A stretch of DNA of 64,000 nt from Streptomyces ambofaciens ATCC 23877 (GCF_001267885.1 NZ_CP012382.1:4947001-5011000); one strand, 5' to 3'; shown: positions 40,467 through 49,335, counted from the first letter of the stretch. Numbers and translations: made by a program. The notes: generated by a model from the letters alone, not told the origin.

Positions 40467-42032
40467 GTGACCGCCGTCGAGCTCGCCGGGATCACCAAGC
40501 GATTCCCCGGTGTCGTGGCCAACCACGACATCCACCTGACCGTCCGCAAGGGCACCGTCCACGCCCTCGTCGGCGAGAACGGCGCCGGCAAGTCGACCCT
40601 GATGAAGATCCTCTACGGCATGCAGAAGCCGGACGAGGGCACCATCGCGATCGACGGCGAGCAGGTCGCCTTCTCCTCGCCGGCCGACGCCATCGTCCGC
40701 GGCATCGGCATGGTCCACCAGCACTTCATGCTCGCCGACAACCTCACGGTCCTGGAGAACGTGGTCCTCGGCAGCGAGAAGCTGTACGGCATCGGCGCCA
40801 GGGCCCGCCGGAAGATCAAGGAGATCTCCGAGCGCTACGGCCTCGGCGTGGAGCCCGACCGCCTGGTCGAGGAGCTCGGCGTCGCCGCCCGCCAGCGCGT
40901 GGAGATCCTCAAGGTCCTCTACCGCGGCGCCCGCACGCTGATCCTGGACGAGCCGACCGCCGTGCTCGTGCCCCAGGAGGTGGACGCGCTCTTCGACAAC
41001 CTCCGCGAGCTGAAGGCGGAGGGCCTGTCCGTCATCTTCATCTCCCACAAGCTGGGCGAGGTCCTCTCGGTCGCCGACGACATCACCGTCATCCGGCGCG
41101 GCACGACGGTCGGCACGGCCGTGCCCGCCGAGACCACCCCGCGCCAGCTCGCCGAGCTGATGGTCGGCAGCGAGCTGCCCACGCCCGAGACGGCCGAGTC
41201 CACGGTCACCGACCGCGCGGTCCTCACCGTCGACACGCTGCGCCTCGCCGCTCCCGGCGGCAAGGCCCTGCTGGACGACATCTCCTTCACCATCCACGCC
41301 GGCGAGGTGCTGGGCATCGCCGGCGTCGAGGGCAACGGCCAGACCGAACTGGTCGACGCCCTCATCGGCCTGCGGCACGCCGACTCCGGCACCATCCGCT
41401 TCCTCGACGAGGACATCACCGCGCTGCCCACCCGCAAGCGCCGCGAGCAGGGCGTCGGCTACATCCCCGAGGACCGCCACCGCCACGGCCTGCTCCTGGA
41501 GTCCCCGCTCTGGGAGAACCGCATCCTCGGCCACGTCACCGAGAAGCCCAACAGCAAGGGCGTCTGGCTGGACCCGAAGGGCTCCCAGGAGGACACCCGC
41601 CGCATCGTCGAGACGTACGACGTCCGCACCCCGGGCATCGACGTCACGGCCGCCTCGCTGTCCGGCGGCAACCAGCAGAAGCTGATCGTCGGCCGCGAGA
41701 TGAGCCACAAGCCGCGCTTCCTCATCGCCGCCCACCCCACCCGCGGTGTGGACGTCGGCGCGCAGGCCGCGATCTGGGACCACATCCGCGAAGCACGCCG
41801 CGAGGGCCTCGCCGTCCTGCTGATCTCCGCCGACCTGGACGAGCTGATCGGCCTCTCCGACACCCTCCGGGTGATCTACGACGGCCGGCTGGTCGCGGAC
41901 GCCGACCCGGCCACCATCACCCCCGAGGAGCTGGGCTCGGCCATGACCGGCGCCGCGACCGGCCACCTGGAACACGAAGAGACCCCCGAGATGCGCAAGT
42001 CTCCCGAGGCTCCGGAAGACGAGGCCCGCTGA
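40467..42032 (+). CDS. Nucleoside ABC transporter ATP-binding protein (two ABC domains)
   Basis: A 521-residue ATPase with tandem nucleotide-binding domains, as in RbsA- and NupA-type importers. Domain 1: Walker A GENGAGKST, signature region LGVAARQRVEIL, Walker B LILDEPTAVL. Domain 2: GVEGNGQTELVDAL, signature LSGGNQQKLIVGREM, and LIAAHPTRGVDVG in place of a canonical Walker B Glu, which is normal for this type. GTG at 40467 has no Shine-Dalgarno sequence; an AGGAG lies 8 bases before an in-frame ATC at 40419, which would add 16 residues. The stop overlaps the first permease ATG. It energises uptake of nucleosides bound by the Bmp lipoproteins. Confidence 0.92.
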   Translation: MTAVELAGITKRFPGVVANHDIHLTVRKGTVHALVGENGAGKSTLMKILYGMQKPDEGTIAIDGEQVAFSSPADAIVRGIGMVHQHFMLADNLTVLENVVLGSEKLYGIGARARRKIKEISERYGLGVEPDRLVEELGVAARQRVEILKVLYRGARTLILDEPTAVLVPQEVDALFDNLRELKAEGLSVIFISHKLGEVLSVADDITVIRRGTTVGTAVPAETTPRQLAELMVGSELPTPETAESTVTDRAVLTVDTLRLAAPGGKALLDDISFTIHAGEVLGIAGVEGNGQTELVDALIGLRHADSGTIRFLDEDITALPTRKRREQGVGYIPEDRHRHGLLLESPLWENRILGHVTEKPNSKGVWLDPKGSQEDTRRIVETYDVRTPGIDVTAASLSGGNQQKLIVGREMSHKPRFLIAAHPTRGVDVGAQAAIWDHIREARREGLAVLLISADLDELIGLSDTLRVIYDGRLVADADPATITPEELGSAMTGAATGHLEHEETPEMRKSPEAPEDEAR

Positions 42033-43153
42033 TGAAGAAGTTCGACAAGGAGCGCGTGCTCCTCGCGGTGGCCGGACCGGTCATCGCGCTCGCCGTGGCC
42101 TTCGTGCTGAGCGCGATCGTGCTGATCGCCTCGGGCAAGAACCCGGTCGAGCCCTTCGCCCTGATGTTCGAGCAGGCCGGTTTCTCCGACATCCAGGTCC
42201 TGATCATCAACCAGGCGTCGATGTACTACATCGCGGCGCTGGCGGTCGCCATCGGCTTCCGGATGAACCTGTTCAACATCGGCGTCGACGGCCAGTACCA
42301 GCTGGCCGCCATGATGGCCGCGATCGTCGGCGCGCACGCCGACCTGCCGGCCGCCCTCCAGGTGCCGCTGCTGCTGCTGACCGCCGTCCTCACCGGCGCC
42401 TTCTGGTCCGGCATCGCCGGTGTCCTCAAGGTGACCCGCGGGGTCAGCGAGGTCGTCGCGACGATCATGCTCAACGCCATCGCGACCTCCGTCATCGGCT
42501 ACCTGTGGCTGCCGGACGTCTTCGGCGTCAAGATCGGCAACAACAACACCACCGGCGAGATGCACGAGTCCGGCTGGATCCCCGGCATCGACATGGGCGC
42601 GGCCGGCGAGGTCTACGGCCTGGTGATCCTGGCCGTGCTGCTCGGCATCGGCTACTGGGTCGTCCTCAACCGCACCCGCTTCGGCTTCGACCTGCGCGCC
42701 TCCGGCGCCTCCGAGTCCGCCGCCGCGGCCAGCGGCGTCGACCCCAAGCGCATGGTGCTCACCGCGATGCTCATCTCCGGCGGCCTCGCCGGTCTCGCGG
42801 GCCTGCCGATCCTGCTCGGCGACACCCACACCTACAGCCTCAACTTCCCCACCGGCATCGGCTTCCTCGGCATCGGCATCGCGCTGCTCGGCCGCAACAG
42901 CCCGGTCGGCATCGCCTTCGCCGCCCTGCTCTGGGCCTGGCTCGACAAGGCCAGCCCCGAGCTGGACTTCCACGGCTACGACAAGGAGATCGCGGTCATC
43001 ATGCAGGGCCTGATCGTCCTCTCCGTCGTCGTCTCCTACGAGGCCGTCCGCGAGTGGGGCCTGCGCCGCCAGCAGCGCCGCGTCGGCGCGGAGCTGGCCG
43101 CCGGTCACGTCCTCGGCGCCACCGACAACAAGAAGGAGGTGGCCGGCCGATGA
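42032..43153 (+). CDS. Nucleoside ABC transporter permease 1
   Basis: Membrane component of 373 residues of the BPD_transp_2 (LivH/RbsC-like) permease family. About nine hydrophobic helices are visible, beginning with VLLAVAGPVIALAVAFVLSA. Characteristic segments are IGFRMNLFNIGVDGQYQLAA, TRGVSEVVATIMLNAIATSV and GFDLRASGASESAAAASGVD, the cytoplasmic loop that contacts the ATPase, followed by GLAGLAGLPILLG. The C-terminal tail is charged. ATG overlaps the ATPase stop (TGATG), and the stop overlaps the second permease start (ATGA). It forms the channel together with permease 2. Confidence 0.93.
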   Translation: MKKFDKERVLLAVAGPVIALAVAFVLSAIVLIASGKNPVEPFALMFEQAGFSDIQVLIINQASMYYIAALAVAIGFRMNLFNIGVDGQYQLAAMMAAIVGAHADLPAALQVPLLLLTAVLTGAFWSGIAGVLKVTRGVSEVVATIMLNAIATSVIGYLWLPDVFGVKIGNNNTTGEMHESGWIPGIDMGAAGEVYGLVILAVLLGIGYWVVLNRTRFGFDLRASGASESAAAASGVDPKRMVLTAMLISGGLAGLAGLPILLGDTHTYSLNFPTGIGFLGIGIALLGRNSPVGIAFAALLWAWLDKASPELDFHGYDKEIAVIMQGLIVLSVVVSYEAVREWGLRRQQRRVGAELAAGHVLGATDNKKEVAGR

Positions 43154-44415
43154 CCACCGCGACCGACCTCAACCAGCCCACGCTGCAGCCCGCGGCGCCG
43201 ACCGGCCGCCGCCTGTCCCTGCCCGTCCTGATGCTGGTCATCGCCGGAGCCCTGGCCCTGACCTCCCTGGTGCGCCTGATCACCGGCGCCGACGGCATCA
43301 CCAACGTCAGCCAGATGTCCACCGCGCTCCAGCTCGCCGTGCCGATCGGCCTCGCCGGTCTCGGCGGCCTGTGGGCCGAGCGAGCGGGCGTCGTCAACAT
43401 CGGCCTCGAAGGCATGATGATCCTGGGCACCTGGTTCGGCGCCTGGGCCGGCTTCCAGTGGGGCCCGTGGACGGGCGTCCTGGTGGGCATCGTCGGCGGC
43501 GCGATCGGCGGCCTGCTGCACGCCATCGTGACGATCACCTTCAACGTCAACCACATCGTCTCCGGCGTCGCCATCAACATCCTCGCCCTCGGCGCCACCC
43601 GCTACCTCGCCCCGCTCGCCTTCGAAGGACACCAGGGCGGCTCGGCCAAGCAGTCCCCGCCGGTGGACTCCCTCGGCCACTTCACGGTGCCGGGCCTCTC
43701 CGACGGGCTGGTCGACCTCAACGACAAGGGCTGGTTCCTGATCTCGGACCTCGCCGGCCTGCTCGGCGGCCTGGTCACCAACGTCTCCTGGCTCACCCTG
43801 ATCGCCGTCGCGCTGATCCCCGCCACCTGGTACATCCTGTGGCGCACCCCGTTCGGCCTGCGGCTGCGCTCCTGCGGCGAGAACCCGGTCGCCGCGGAGT
43901 CGCTCGGCGTCAACGTCTACAAGTACAAGTACCTGGCCGTGATCATCTCCGGCGGCCTCGCCGGGCTCGGCGGCGTCTTCCTGTCCATCGTCGCCAACCC
44001 CTTCTACCTGGAGGGCCAGACCAGCGGCCGCGGCTACATCGGCCTCGCGGCGATGATCTTCGGCAACTGGATGCCCGGCGGCCTCGCCATCGGCGCCGGC
44101 CTCTTCGGCTACACCGACAGCCTCAACCTGCGCGGCGGCTCCGCCAACGTGCACGCCCTGCTGCTGCTCGGCGCGCTGCTGCTGGTCGCCGGCGCGATCT
44201 GGCTGGTGATCCGCAAGAAGTACGTCAAGGCCGCGATCACGCTGGTCGTCGGCGCGCTGGTCTTCGCCTGGTACGCGGGCACCGACGACGTCCCCAACCA
44301 GGTCGTCTCCGCCACGCCCTACGTCGTCACCCTCGTCGTCCTCGCGCTCTCCGCCCAGCGGCTGCGCATGCCGAGGGCGAACGGCATGCCGTACCGGAAG
44401 GGGCAGGGCAAGTGA
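43150..44415 (+). CDS. Nucleoside ABC transporter permease 2
   Basis: Second channel subunit, 421 residues, same family as permease 1. Features include GLGGLWAERAGVVNIGLEGM, followed by MILGTWFGAW, NHIVSGVAINILALGATRYL, and the loop PFGLRLRSCGENPVAAESLG that docks on the ATPase. GGLAGLGGVFLSIV and GRGYIGLAAMIFGNWMPGG follow. Extra hydrophobic helices after residue 320 make it longer than typical 300-320-residue homologs. ATG overlaps the upstream stop by ATGA, and its own stop overlaps the GTG of cytidine deaminase, so transport and salvage are encoded on one transcript. Confidence 0.93.
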   Translation: MTTATDLNQPTLQPAAPTGRRLSLPVLMLVIAGALALTSLVRLITGADGITNVSQMSTALQLAVPIGLAGLGGLWAERAGVVNIGLEGMMILGTWFGAWAGFQWGPWTGVLVGIVGGAIGGLLHAIVTITFNVNHIVSGVAINILALGATRYLAPLAFEGHQGGSAKQSPPVDSLGHFTVPGLSDGLVDLNDKGWFLISDLAGLLGGLVTNVSWLTLIAVALIPATWYILWRTPFGLRLRSCGENPVAAESLGVNVYKYKYLAVIISGGLAGLGGVFLSIVANPFYLEGQTSGRGYIGLAAMIFGNWMPGGLAIGAGLFGYTDSLNLRGGSANVHALLLLGALLLVAGAIWLVIRKKYVKAAITLVVGALVFAWYAGTDDVPNQVVSATPYVVTLVVLALSAQRLRMPRANGMPYRKGQGK

Positions 44416-44804
44416 CCGGCGTCGACTGGGGCGCGCTGCGCACCGCGGCCCGGGAGGCGATGGCCCGGGCCTACGCCCCCTACTCCGGGTACGCGGTCGG
44501 CGCCGCCGCCCTGGTCGACGACGGCCGCACGGTCTCCGGCTGCAACGTGGAGAACGCCAGCTACGGCATCGGCCTGTGCGCCGAGTGCGGGCTGGTCTCC
44601 CAGCTCCAGCTGACCGGCGGCGGCCGGCTGACGCACTTCGTCTGCGTCGACGGCCACGGCGAGATCCTCGTACCGTGCGGCCGCTGCCGGCAGCTGCTGT
44701 TCGAGTTCGGCGGGCCCGGGATGCTCCTGGAGACCCCCGCCGGGGTGCTCCCGCTGTCGGAGATGCTCCCGCAGGCCTTCGGCCCCGACCACCTCACGAA
44801 GTAA
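44412..44804 (+). CDS. cdd: Cytidine deaminase
   Basis: Converts cytidine and deoxycytidine to uridine and deoxyuridine. The 130-residue length is typical of the small tetrameric enzyme. Active-site features: Cys56-Ala-Glu58 in GLCAECGLVSQ (zinc ligand plus catalytic Glu) and PCGRCRQ with zinc ligands Cys89 and Cys92; CNVENASYGIG is the nucleoside-binding block. GTG start overlaps the permease stop (GTGA). It acts on nucleosides brought in by the transporter encoded upstream. Confidence 0.95.
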   Translation: MTGVDWGALRTAAREAMARAYAPYSGYAVGAAALVDDGRTVSGCNVENASYGIGLCAECGLVSQLQLTGGGRLTHFVCVDGHGEILVPCGRCRQLLFEFGGPGMLLETPAGVLPLSEMLPQAFGPDHLTK

Positions 44805-44841
44805 CCCCCGCACTCCCGTCATCCGTTAGGAAGAGCCAGAC

Positions 44842-46125
44842 ATGGCCATGGACGTCATCTCCGTCATCCGCACCAAGCGGGACCGCGGCGAACTCAGTCA
44901 CGAGCAGATCGACTGGGTCATCGACGCGTACACGCGCGGCGAGGTGGCCGACGAGCAGATGTCGTCGCTCGCGATGGCGATCCTGCTCAACGGCATGAAC
45001 CGCGGCGAGATCGCCCGCTGGACCGCCGCGATGATCGCCTCCGGCGAGCGCATGGACTTCTCGTCCCTGTCCCGCCCCACCGCCGACAAGCACTCCACGG
45101 GCGGCGTCGGCGACAAGATCACCCTGCCGCTCGCCCCGCTGGTGGCCGCCTGCGGGGCGGCCGTCCCGCAGCTCTCCGGCCGGGGCCTCGGCCACACCGG
45201 CGGCACCCTGGACAAGCTGGAGTCCATCCCGGGCTGGCGCGCGCTCCTGTCCAACGAGGAGATGCTGAACGTCCTGGACGGGGTCGGCGCGGTGATCTGC
45301 GCGGCCGGCGACGGCCTCGCGCCCGCGGACAAGAAGCTGTACGCCCTCCGCGACGTCACCGGCACCGTCGAGGCCATCCCGCTGATCGCCTCCTCCATCA
45401 TGTCCAAGAAGATCGCCGAGGGCACCGGCTCGCTGGTCCTGGACGTGAAGGTGGGCAGCGGCGCCTTCATGAAGACCATCGAGGACGCCCGCGAGCTGGC
45501 CTCCACGATGGTCGGCCTCGGCACCGACCACGGCGTGAAGACGGTCGCGCTCCTCACGGACATGGCGACGCCCCTCGGTCTCACCGCGGGCAACGCCCTG
45601 GAGGTCCGCGAGTCGGTCGAGGTCCTGGCGGGCGGCGGCCCCTCCGACGTCGTCGAGCTGACCCTCGCCCTGGCCCGCGAGATGCTCGACGCGGCCGGTC
45701 TGAAGGACGCCGACCCGGCGAAGGCCCTCGCCGACGGCTCCGCCATGGACGTCTGGCGCCGCATGATCAGCGCCCAGGGCGGCGACCCGGACGCGGCCCT
45801 GCCCACGGCGAAGGAGCAGCACGTGGTGAAGGCGGGTGCCTCCGGCGTCCTGACCCGCCTCGACGCCTACGACATCGGCGTCGCCGCCTGGCGCCTGGGC
45901 GCCGGCCGCGCCCGCAAGGAGGACCCGGTGCAGGCGGGGGCGGGCGTCGAGATCCACGCCAAGCCCGGCGACACGGTCACTGAGGGCCAGCCCCTGCTGA
46001 CCCTGCACACCGACACCCCGGACCGCTTCGCGTACGCCCTCGCGGCGGTGGAGGGCTCCTACGACGTGGCCCCCGCGGGCACGGCCTTCACCGCCTCGCC
46101 GGTGGTGCGGGAACGTATCGCCTGA
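44842..46125 (+). CDS. deoA: Thymidine phosphorylase
   Basis: Phosphorolysis of thymidine or deoxyuridine to base and deoxyribose-1-phosphate. The 427-residue protein shows the full family pattern: N-terminal helical domain, KHSTGGVGDKITLPLAPLVA, the signature GRGLGHTGGTLDKLESIPG, ADKKLYALRDVTGTVE, IMSKKIAEGTGSLVLDVKVG, and a C-terminal domain with GVEIHAKPGDTVTEGQPLL. AGGAAGAG precedes the ATG. It is 37 bp after cytidine deaminase in the same orientation and probably the last gene of the transport-salvage operon, since a strong terminator follows. Confidence 0.95.
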   Translation: MAMDVISVIRTKRDRGELSHEQIDWVIDAYTRGEVADEQMSSLAMAILLNGMNRGEIARWTAAMIASGERMDFSSLSRPTADKHSTGGVGDKITLPLAPLVAACGAAVPQLSGRGLGHTGGTLDKLESIPGWRALLSNEEMLNVLDGVGAVICAAGDGLAPADKKLYALRDVTGTVEAIPLIASSIMSKKIAEGTGSLVLDVKVGSGAFMKTIEDARELASTMVGLGTDHGVKTVALLTDMATPLGLTAGNALEVRESVEVLAGGGPSDVVELTLALAREMLDAAGLKDADPAKALADGSAMDVWRRMISAQGGDPDAALPTAKEQHVVKAGASGVLTRLDAYDIGVAAWRLGAGRARKEDPVQAGAGVEIHAKPGDTVTEGQPLLTLHTDTPDRFAYALAAVEGSYDVAPAGTAFTASPVVRERIA

Positions 46126-46147
46126 CCTGCGCTTTCCTCATTCGGGT

Positions 46148-46181
46148 GAACGGGACCGGTGGACCTCCACCGGTCCCGTTC
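46148..46181 (+). terminator. Strong terminator after thymidine phosphorylase
   Basis: 16-bp perfect stem (48-63 with 66-81 of the 46100s), starting GAACGGGACCGG and ending CCGGTCCCGTTC, 22 bp after the stop codon. It lies 41 bp upstream of the group II intron insertion point. Confidence 0.88.
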
Positions 46182-46481
46182 TGCATGCTGGGATCGGTGA
46201 CGCACCGATAGGAGAACCGCCAGTGCGACACGAAGTCGCTCCACCCAAGTAGATGGTCTGTGTGAGGAAAGAAGGTCATGAGCAGGCCATCTCGGACCAG
46301 TGTCCAAGGTCCGTCCCCACTTCCGCATGCGTCGCTGGTAACGGCGGGGTGTGAAGCCGGAAGCGCAAGCCCAAGAGCGGCACGGCCATCGGACCGCAAC
46401 AGGCGAGGGGAAGGCCGGACGGGCTAATGAAAATGAACCCTTGACGACATCTCGTAACTCCTGTGCCGCGTCGATGGTGAG

Positions 46482-46498
46482 CTGTCGGCGGCAGACAG
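46482..46498 (+). other. Candidate EBS1 hairpin of the intron
   Basis: Stem CTGTC/GACAG with loop GGCGGCA, about 260 nt into the intron. GGCGG in the loop can pair with CCGCC immediately before the final exon base, as EBS1 pairs with IBS1. The assignment is by eye. Confidence 0.45.
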
Positions 46499-46873
46499 GC
46501 CCTGGCGCGGAAGAGCGCACGACGACCCCAGAGGATTGGCGCCGAAGGGGGAGGACACCGTCGGGCCCGGGATTAAGAGGGAGCCCACCCCGGTCGCATC
46601 TTGTGGGAGCGGAACGTGGAAACCCCGTTGGAGTCCGGGAGTGATCCCGGTAAGCCGGAGGCAACGAAGGACCAAGCCTCCAGCGGGACAGGATGATCCG
46701 AGAAGCGAACGCCGACAGGGCGAAAGCCCAGAGGAAAAGGACGTGGAGACCTCAGCCGCGTCCCATAACTCGTCGGACACGAGGCGATGCCTCGGCCCGA
46801 AAGGGAGCCCACGCGGATCAGATAGGCCCGTGAAGAAGAACTGCGAAGAGACCCGAACCGAAGGGCAAGTTGG

Positions 46874-48658
46874 ATGCCGAAGGAAGGTGTGGCAGTGACC
46901 GCCGTGGCGGCGATGCCTCCCACGACGGCGAACGGACCGGAGGACCACGCCCAGACCTGGCACAGCATCGACTGGGCCAAGGCAGAGGCGTCGGTACGGC
47001 GACTGAGGCAGCGCATCTTCACAGCCGCGCAGGAAGGGGACCTGAAGAAGGTCCGAAACTTGCAGAAGCTCATGCTGCGCTCCCACTCGAACACGCTCGT
47101 AAGCGTGAAGCGGGTGACGCAGCAGAGCACAGGCCGTCGGACGGCCGGGATCGACCAGGAACGTGCGCTCACTCCGAACGCGCGAGGACGGCTGGCCGCT
47201 GAGATCACAGCGGAACGCTCGCCTGGAAAGCCCCTGCCCGTCCGGCGTGTGTACATTCCCAAAGCCAACGGAAAGCAGCGCCCCTTGGGCATTCCAGTCA
47301 TCCGTGACCGGGTCCGCCAGGCCCGCGTCAAGAACGCACTGGAACCCGAGTGGGAAGCCCGGTTCGAACAGCGAAGTTACGGCTTCCGCCCCGGCCGGGG
47401 CTGTCATGACGCGATCGGTGCCATCTTCAATATCGCAGGCCAGAAACGGGCCAAGCGGTTATGGGTGATCGACGCTGATCTGACAGCGGCGTTCGACCGT
47501 ATTTCGCACGACCACCTGATGAGTCTCATCGGTACCTTCCCAGCGCGGGAAGCGATCCGGGGGTGGCTCAAGGCGGGAGTGATGGACTGCGGACGGTTTT
47601 CACCTACCGATGAGGGAACCCCTCAGGGTGGTGTGATCAGCCCACTGCTGCTCAACGTGGCCTTGCACGGCATGGAAACGGCGGCCGGGCACCTCACAGA
47701 GGGACGTTCCCACAAGTCCCGAAGAGATGCTCCGGTCCTGGTCCGGTACGCAGATGACTTCGCGGTGTTCTGCCACAGCGAAGACGAAGCGCACCGGGTC
47801 AAGGAGCAGCTGGCTGTCTGGATGGCCCCGCGCGGGGTCGCCTTCAACGAGGAGAAGACATCGGTCCTCCACCTTGAAGAAGGCTTCGACTTCCTCGGGT
47901 TCAACATCCGGCGGTACAGCGGGACTCTGCTGATCAAGCCGAGCAAGGCGGCTGTGAAGAGGGTCCGGGAACGGCTCCGCAGTGAAGTGATCGGCCTGCG
48001 AGGGGCGAACGCTGGAGCCGTGGTGAGGAGGCTCAACCCGATCATCAAGGGGTGGGCCACCTACTACCGGACGGTGGTGTCCAAGGAGACCTTCAAGTCC
48101 CTGGACTTCTACGTGTGGACGCTCACGCAGAAGTGGGTCAAGCACTCCCACCCGAACAAGCCGAAGAGCTGGCGACTGGCCAAGCACTACGGCGTCTTCA
48201 ACTCGACCCGGAAGGACCAGTGGGTCTTCGGTGACCGGGACACCGGCACCTATCTCTACAAGTTCAACTGGACCAGAATCGTCCGGCACGTGATCGTCAA
48301 AGAGGGCAACTCCCCTGACGACCCCTCGCTGGCCGACTACTGGGCGAGCCGCCGACGCAAAAGGGTGCCCGGGACCGCCGACAGGTGGACCATCACTCTC
48401 GCATCCCGCCAGAAGGGGATCTGCCCGTTGTGCAAACAGCCGCTGATCCCTGATGCCGAGTACACACCGGACAACCCCCGCGAGTGGGCCGCGTGGTTCT
48501 CGGCATCGATGAAGCCGCTGCACAAGCACCACTTCATCTACCGGCGCGACGGCGGCTCGGACGAGCGGACGAATCTTCGCCTCGTACACGCCGACTGCCA
48601 TCGCCAGCACCACGCCGGCGACCACAGAAGGGCCAAGCAAGATGACCGACCCGCGTGA
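46874..48658 (+). CDS. ltrA: Group II intron reverse transcriptase/maturase with HNH endonuclease
   Basis: Intron-encoded protein of 594 residues needed for splicing and retrohoming. The reverse transcriptase core includes VRRVYIPKANGKQRPLGIP, SYGFRPGRGCHDAI, WVIDADLTAAFDRISHDHLM, GTPQGGVISPLLLNVALHGM and the catalytic YADD at 292-295. The maturase domain follows (LNPIIKGWATYYRTVVSKET). The C-terminal HNH endonuclease has CPLCKQPL from about 517, a Cys-x2-Cys metal site, then HKHHFIYRRDGGSDERTNLR and DCHRQHH. All domains look intact. ATG at 46874 is used; GTG at 46895 has a better GGAAGG-7-base spacing. The stop lies 16 bp before domain V. Confidence 0.95.
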   Translation: MPKEGVAVTAVAAMPPTTANGPEDHAQTWHSIDWAKAEASVRRLRQRIFTAAQEGDLKKVRNLQKLMLRSHSNTLVSVKRVTQQSTGRRTAGIDQERALTPNARGRLAAEITAERSPGKPLPVRRVYIPKANGKQRPLGIPVIRDRVRQARVKNALEPEWEARFEQRSYGFRPGRGCHDAIGAIFNIAGQKRAKRLWVIDADLTAAFDRISHDHLMSLIGTFPAREAIRGWLKAGVMDCGRFSPTDEGTPQGGVISPLLLNVALHGMETAAGHLTEGRSHKSRRDAPVLVRYADDFAVFCHSEDEAHRVKEQLAVWMAPRGVAFNEEKTSVLHLEEGFDFLGFNIRRYSGTLLIKPSKAAVKRVRERLRSEVIGLRGANAGAVVRRLNPIIKGWATYYRTVVSKETFKSLDFYVWTLTQKWVKHSHPNKPKSWRLAKHYGVFNSTRKDQWVFGDRDTGTYLYKFNWTRIVRHVIVKEGNSPDDPSLADYWASRRRKRVPGTADRWTITLASRQKGICPLCKQPLIPDAEYTPDNPREWAAWFSASMKPLHKHHFIYRRDGGSDERTNLRLVHADCHRQHHAGDHRRAKQDDRPA

Positions 48659-48674
48659 CTCCAGGGGCCCGCTT

Positions 48675-48750
48675 GAGCCGGATGCGGTGAACAGCCGCAC
48701 GTCCGGTTCTGAGGGGGCCGGAGGGCGGCAACGCCCTCCGGCTACCCGAC
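48675..48750 (+). ncRNA. Group II intron domains V and VI
   Basis: Domain V is the 35-nt hairpin at 48675-48709, with the GAGCCGGATG start and the matching GTCCGGTTC end around a GAACA loop. Domain VI follows as a GGCCGGAGGGCG/CGCCCTCCGGC hairpin, with an unpaired A in GGCTACCCGAC, seven bases before the 3' end, as branch-point candidate. Confidence 0.88.
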
Positions 48751-49334
48751 TGAGCGCACTCACCGTGAGCCAGGAGCCCGACCAGAGCTGGGACGACCTC
48801 GTCCGGTTCTGGGAGGAGATGGAATGGCCCGAGGGCAGCAAGGTGGAGATCATCGAGGGGATCATCACCGTGTCACCTGCTCCGGGACTGCCTCACAACG
48901 TCACCGCCTCGCGCATCCACCGCCGTTTGGTCTCCGCGATCCCCGAGGAATGGGAGGTTTTCCAGACCCTGGCGATCGCCGTACCGTCCCGTCTGGGGAT
49001 GCTGATCCCGGACATCGTGGTGGCGCAACTGCCCGACCACGCCGAGTCCGACACCCACATCCCCGCCGCCCTGGCGCAGCTCGTCGTCGAGGTCACCTCC
49101 AGGTCCAACGCCCGCCACGACCGCGTGAGCAAGCCCGCCGCCTACGCCACCGCCGGCATCCCGCTCTACCTCCTCGTCGACCGCTGGGCCCCCGGCGGAC
49201 CCACCGCGACGCTCTACGGCGAACCGAAGGGTGACGTCTACCGGGTGCTGGGCGCCGCCAAGTTCGGCGATCCCCTCAGGCTCCCCGCTCCCTTCGACCT
49301 GACGCTCGACACCGGCGAGTTCCCCGAGACCTGA
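48751..49334 (+). CDS. Uma2-family putative endonuclease, start codon split by the intron
   Basis: The listed range is the 3' exon; the first base of the ATG is A46222. Spliced product is 195 residues, starting MSALTVSQEPDQSWDDLVRF. The fold is the PD-(D/E)xK-like Uma2/DUF820 domain: WPEGSKVEIIEGIITVSPAP, the acidic residue in MLIPDIVVAQL, VVEVTSRSN and KPAAYATAGIPLYLLVD, followed by a strand-rich end. Role unknown; these genes are strongly expanded in streptomycetes. Without splicing, translation would need an internal start such as GTG 48765, or could begin at ATG 48642 inside the intron, whose frame runs without a stop through domains V-VI into this gene. A convergent AEC transporter gene ends 1 bp away. 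Confidence 0.85.
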
Positions 49335-49335
49335 C

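Larger units (their letters stand above)
46223..48750 (+). mobile_element. Complete group II intron inserted in the start codon of a Uma2 gene
   Basis: A 2,528-bp retroelement. It opens with GTGCGAC, the canonical group II 5' end, and closes with CTACCCGAC after a domain V/VI structure, ending AC as expected. A reverse transcriptase/maturase gene sits in the domain IV position. Joining the flanks gives AGGAGAACCGCCA|TGAGCGC, that is, a ribosome-binding site and an ATG whose A is the last base of the 5' exon and whose TG opens the 3' exon. All key parts appear intact, so it may still splice and move. The HNH domain argues against bacterial class C. Confidence 0.92.

Noticed and set aside
39105..41975. 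Open frame of about 950 codons opposite the lipoprotein and ATPase genes
   Set aside because: Antisense shadow of the second Bmp lipoprotein and the ABC ATPase; no domain, and composition is typical of antisense in high-GC DNA.
40412..42031. Frame upstream of permease 1 read as an N-terminal extension of it
   Set aside because: The first 540 codons are an out-of-frame reading of the ATPase gene; the permease starts at the ATG overlapping the ATPase stop.
46148..46223. Class C group II intron, because it lies after a terminator
   Set aside because: Class C introns insert directly after the terminator stem and their proteins lack an endonuclease. Here the distance is 41 bp and an HNH domain is present.
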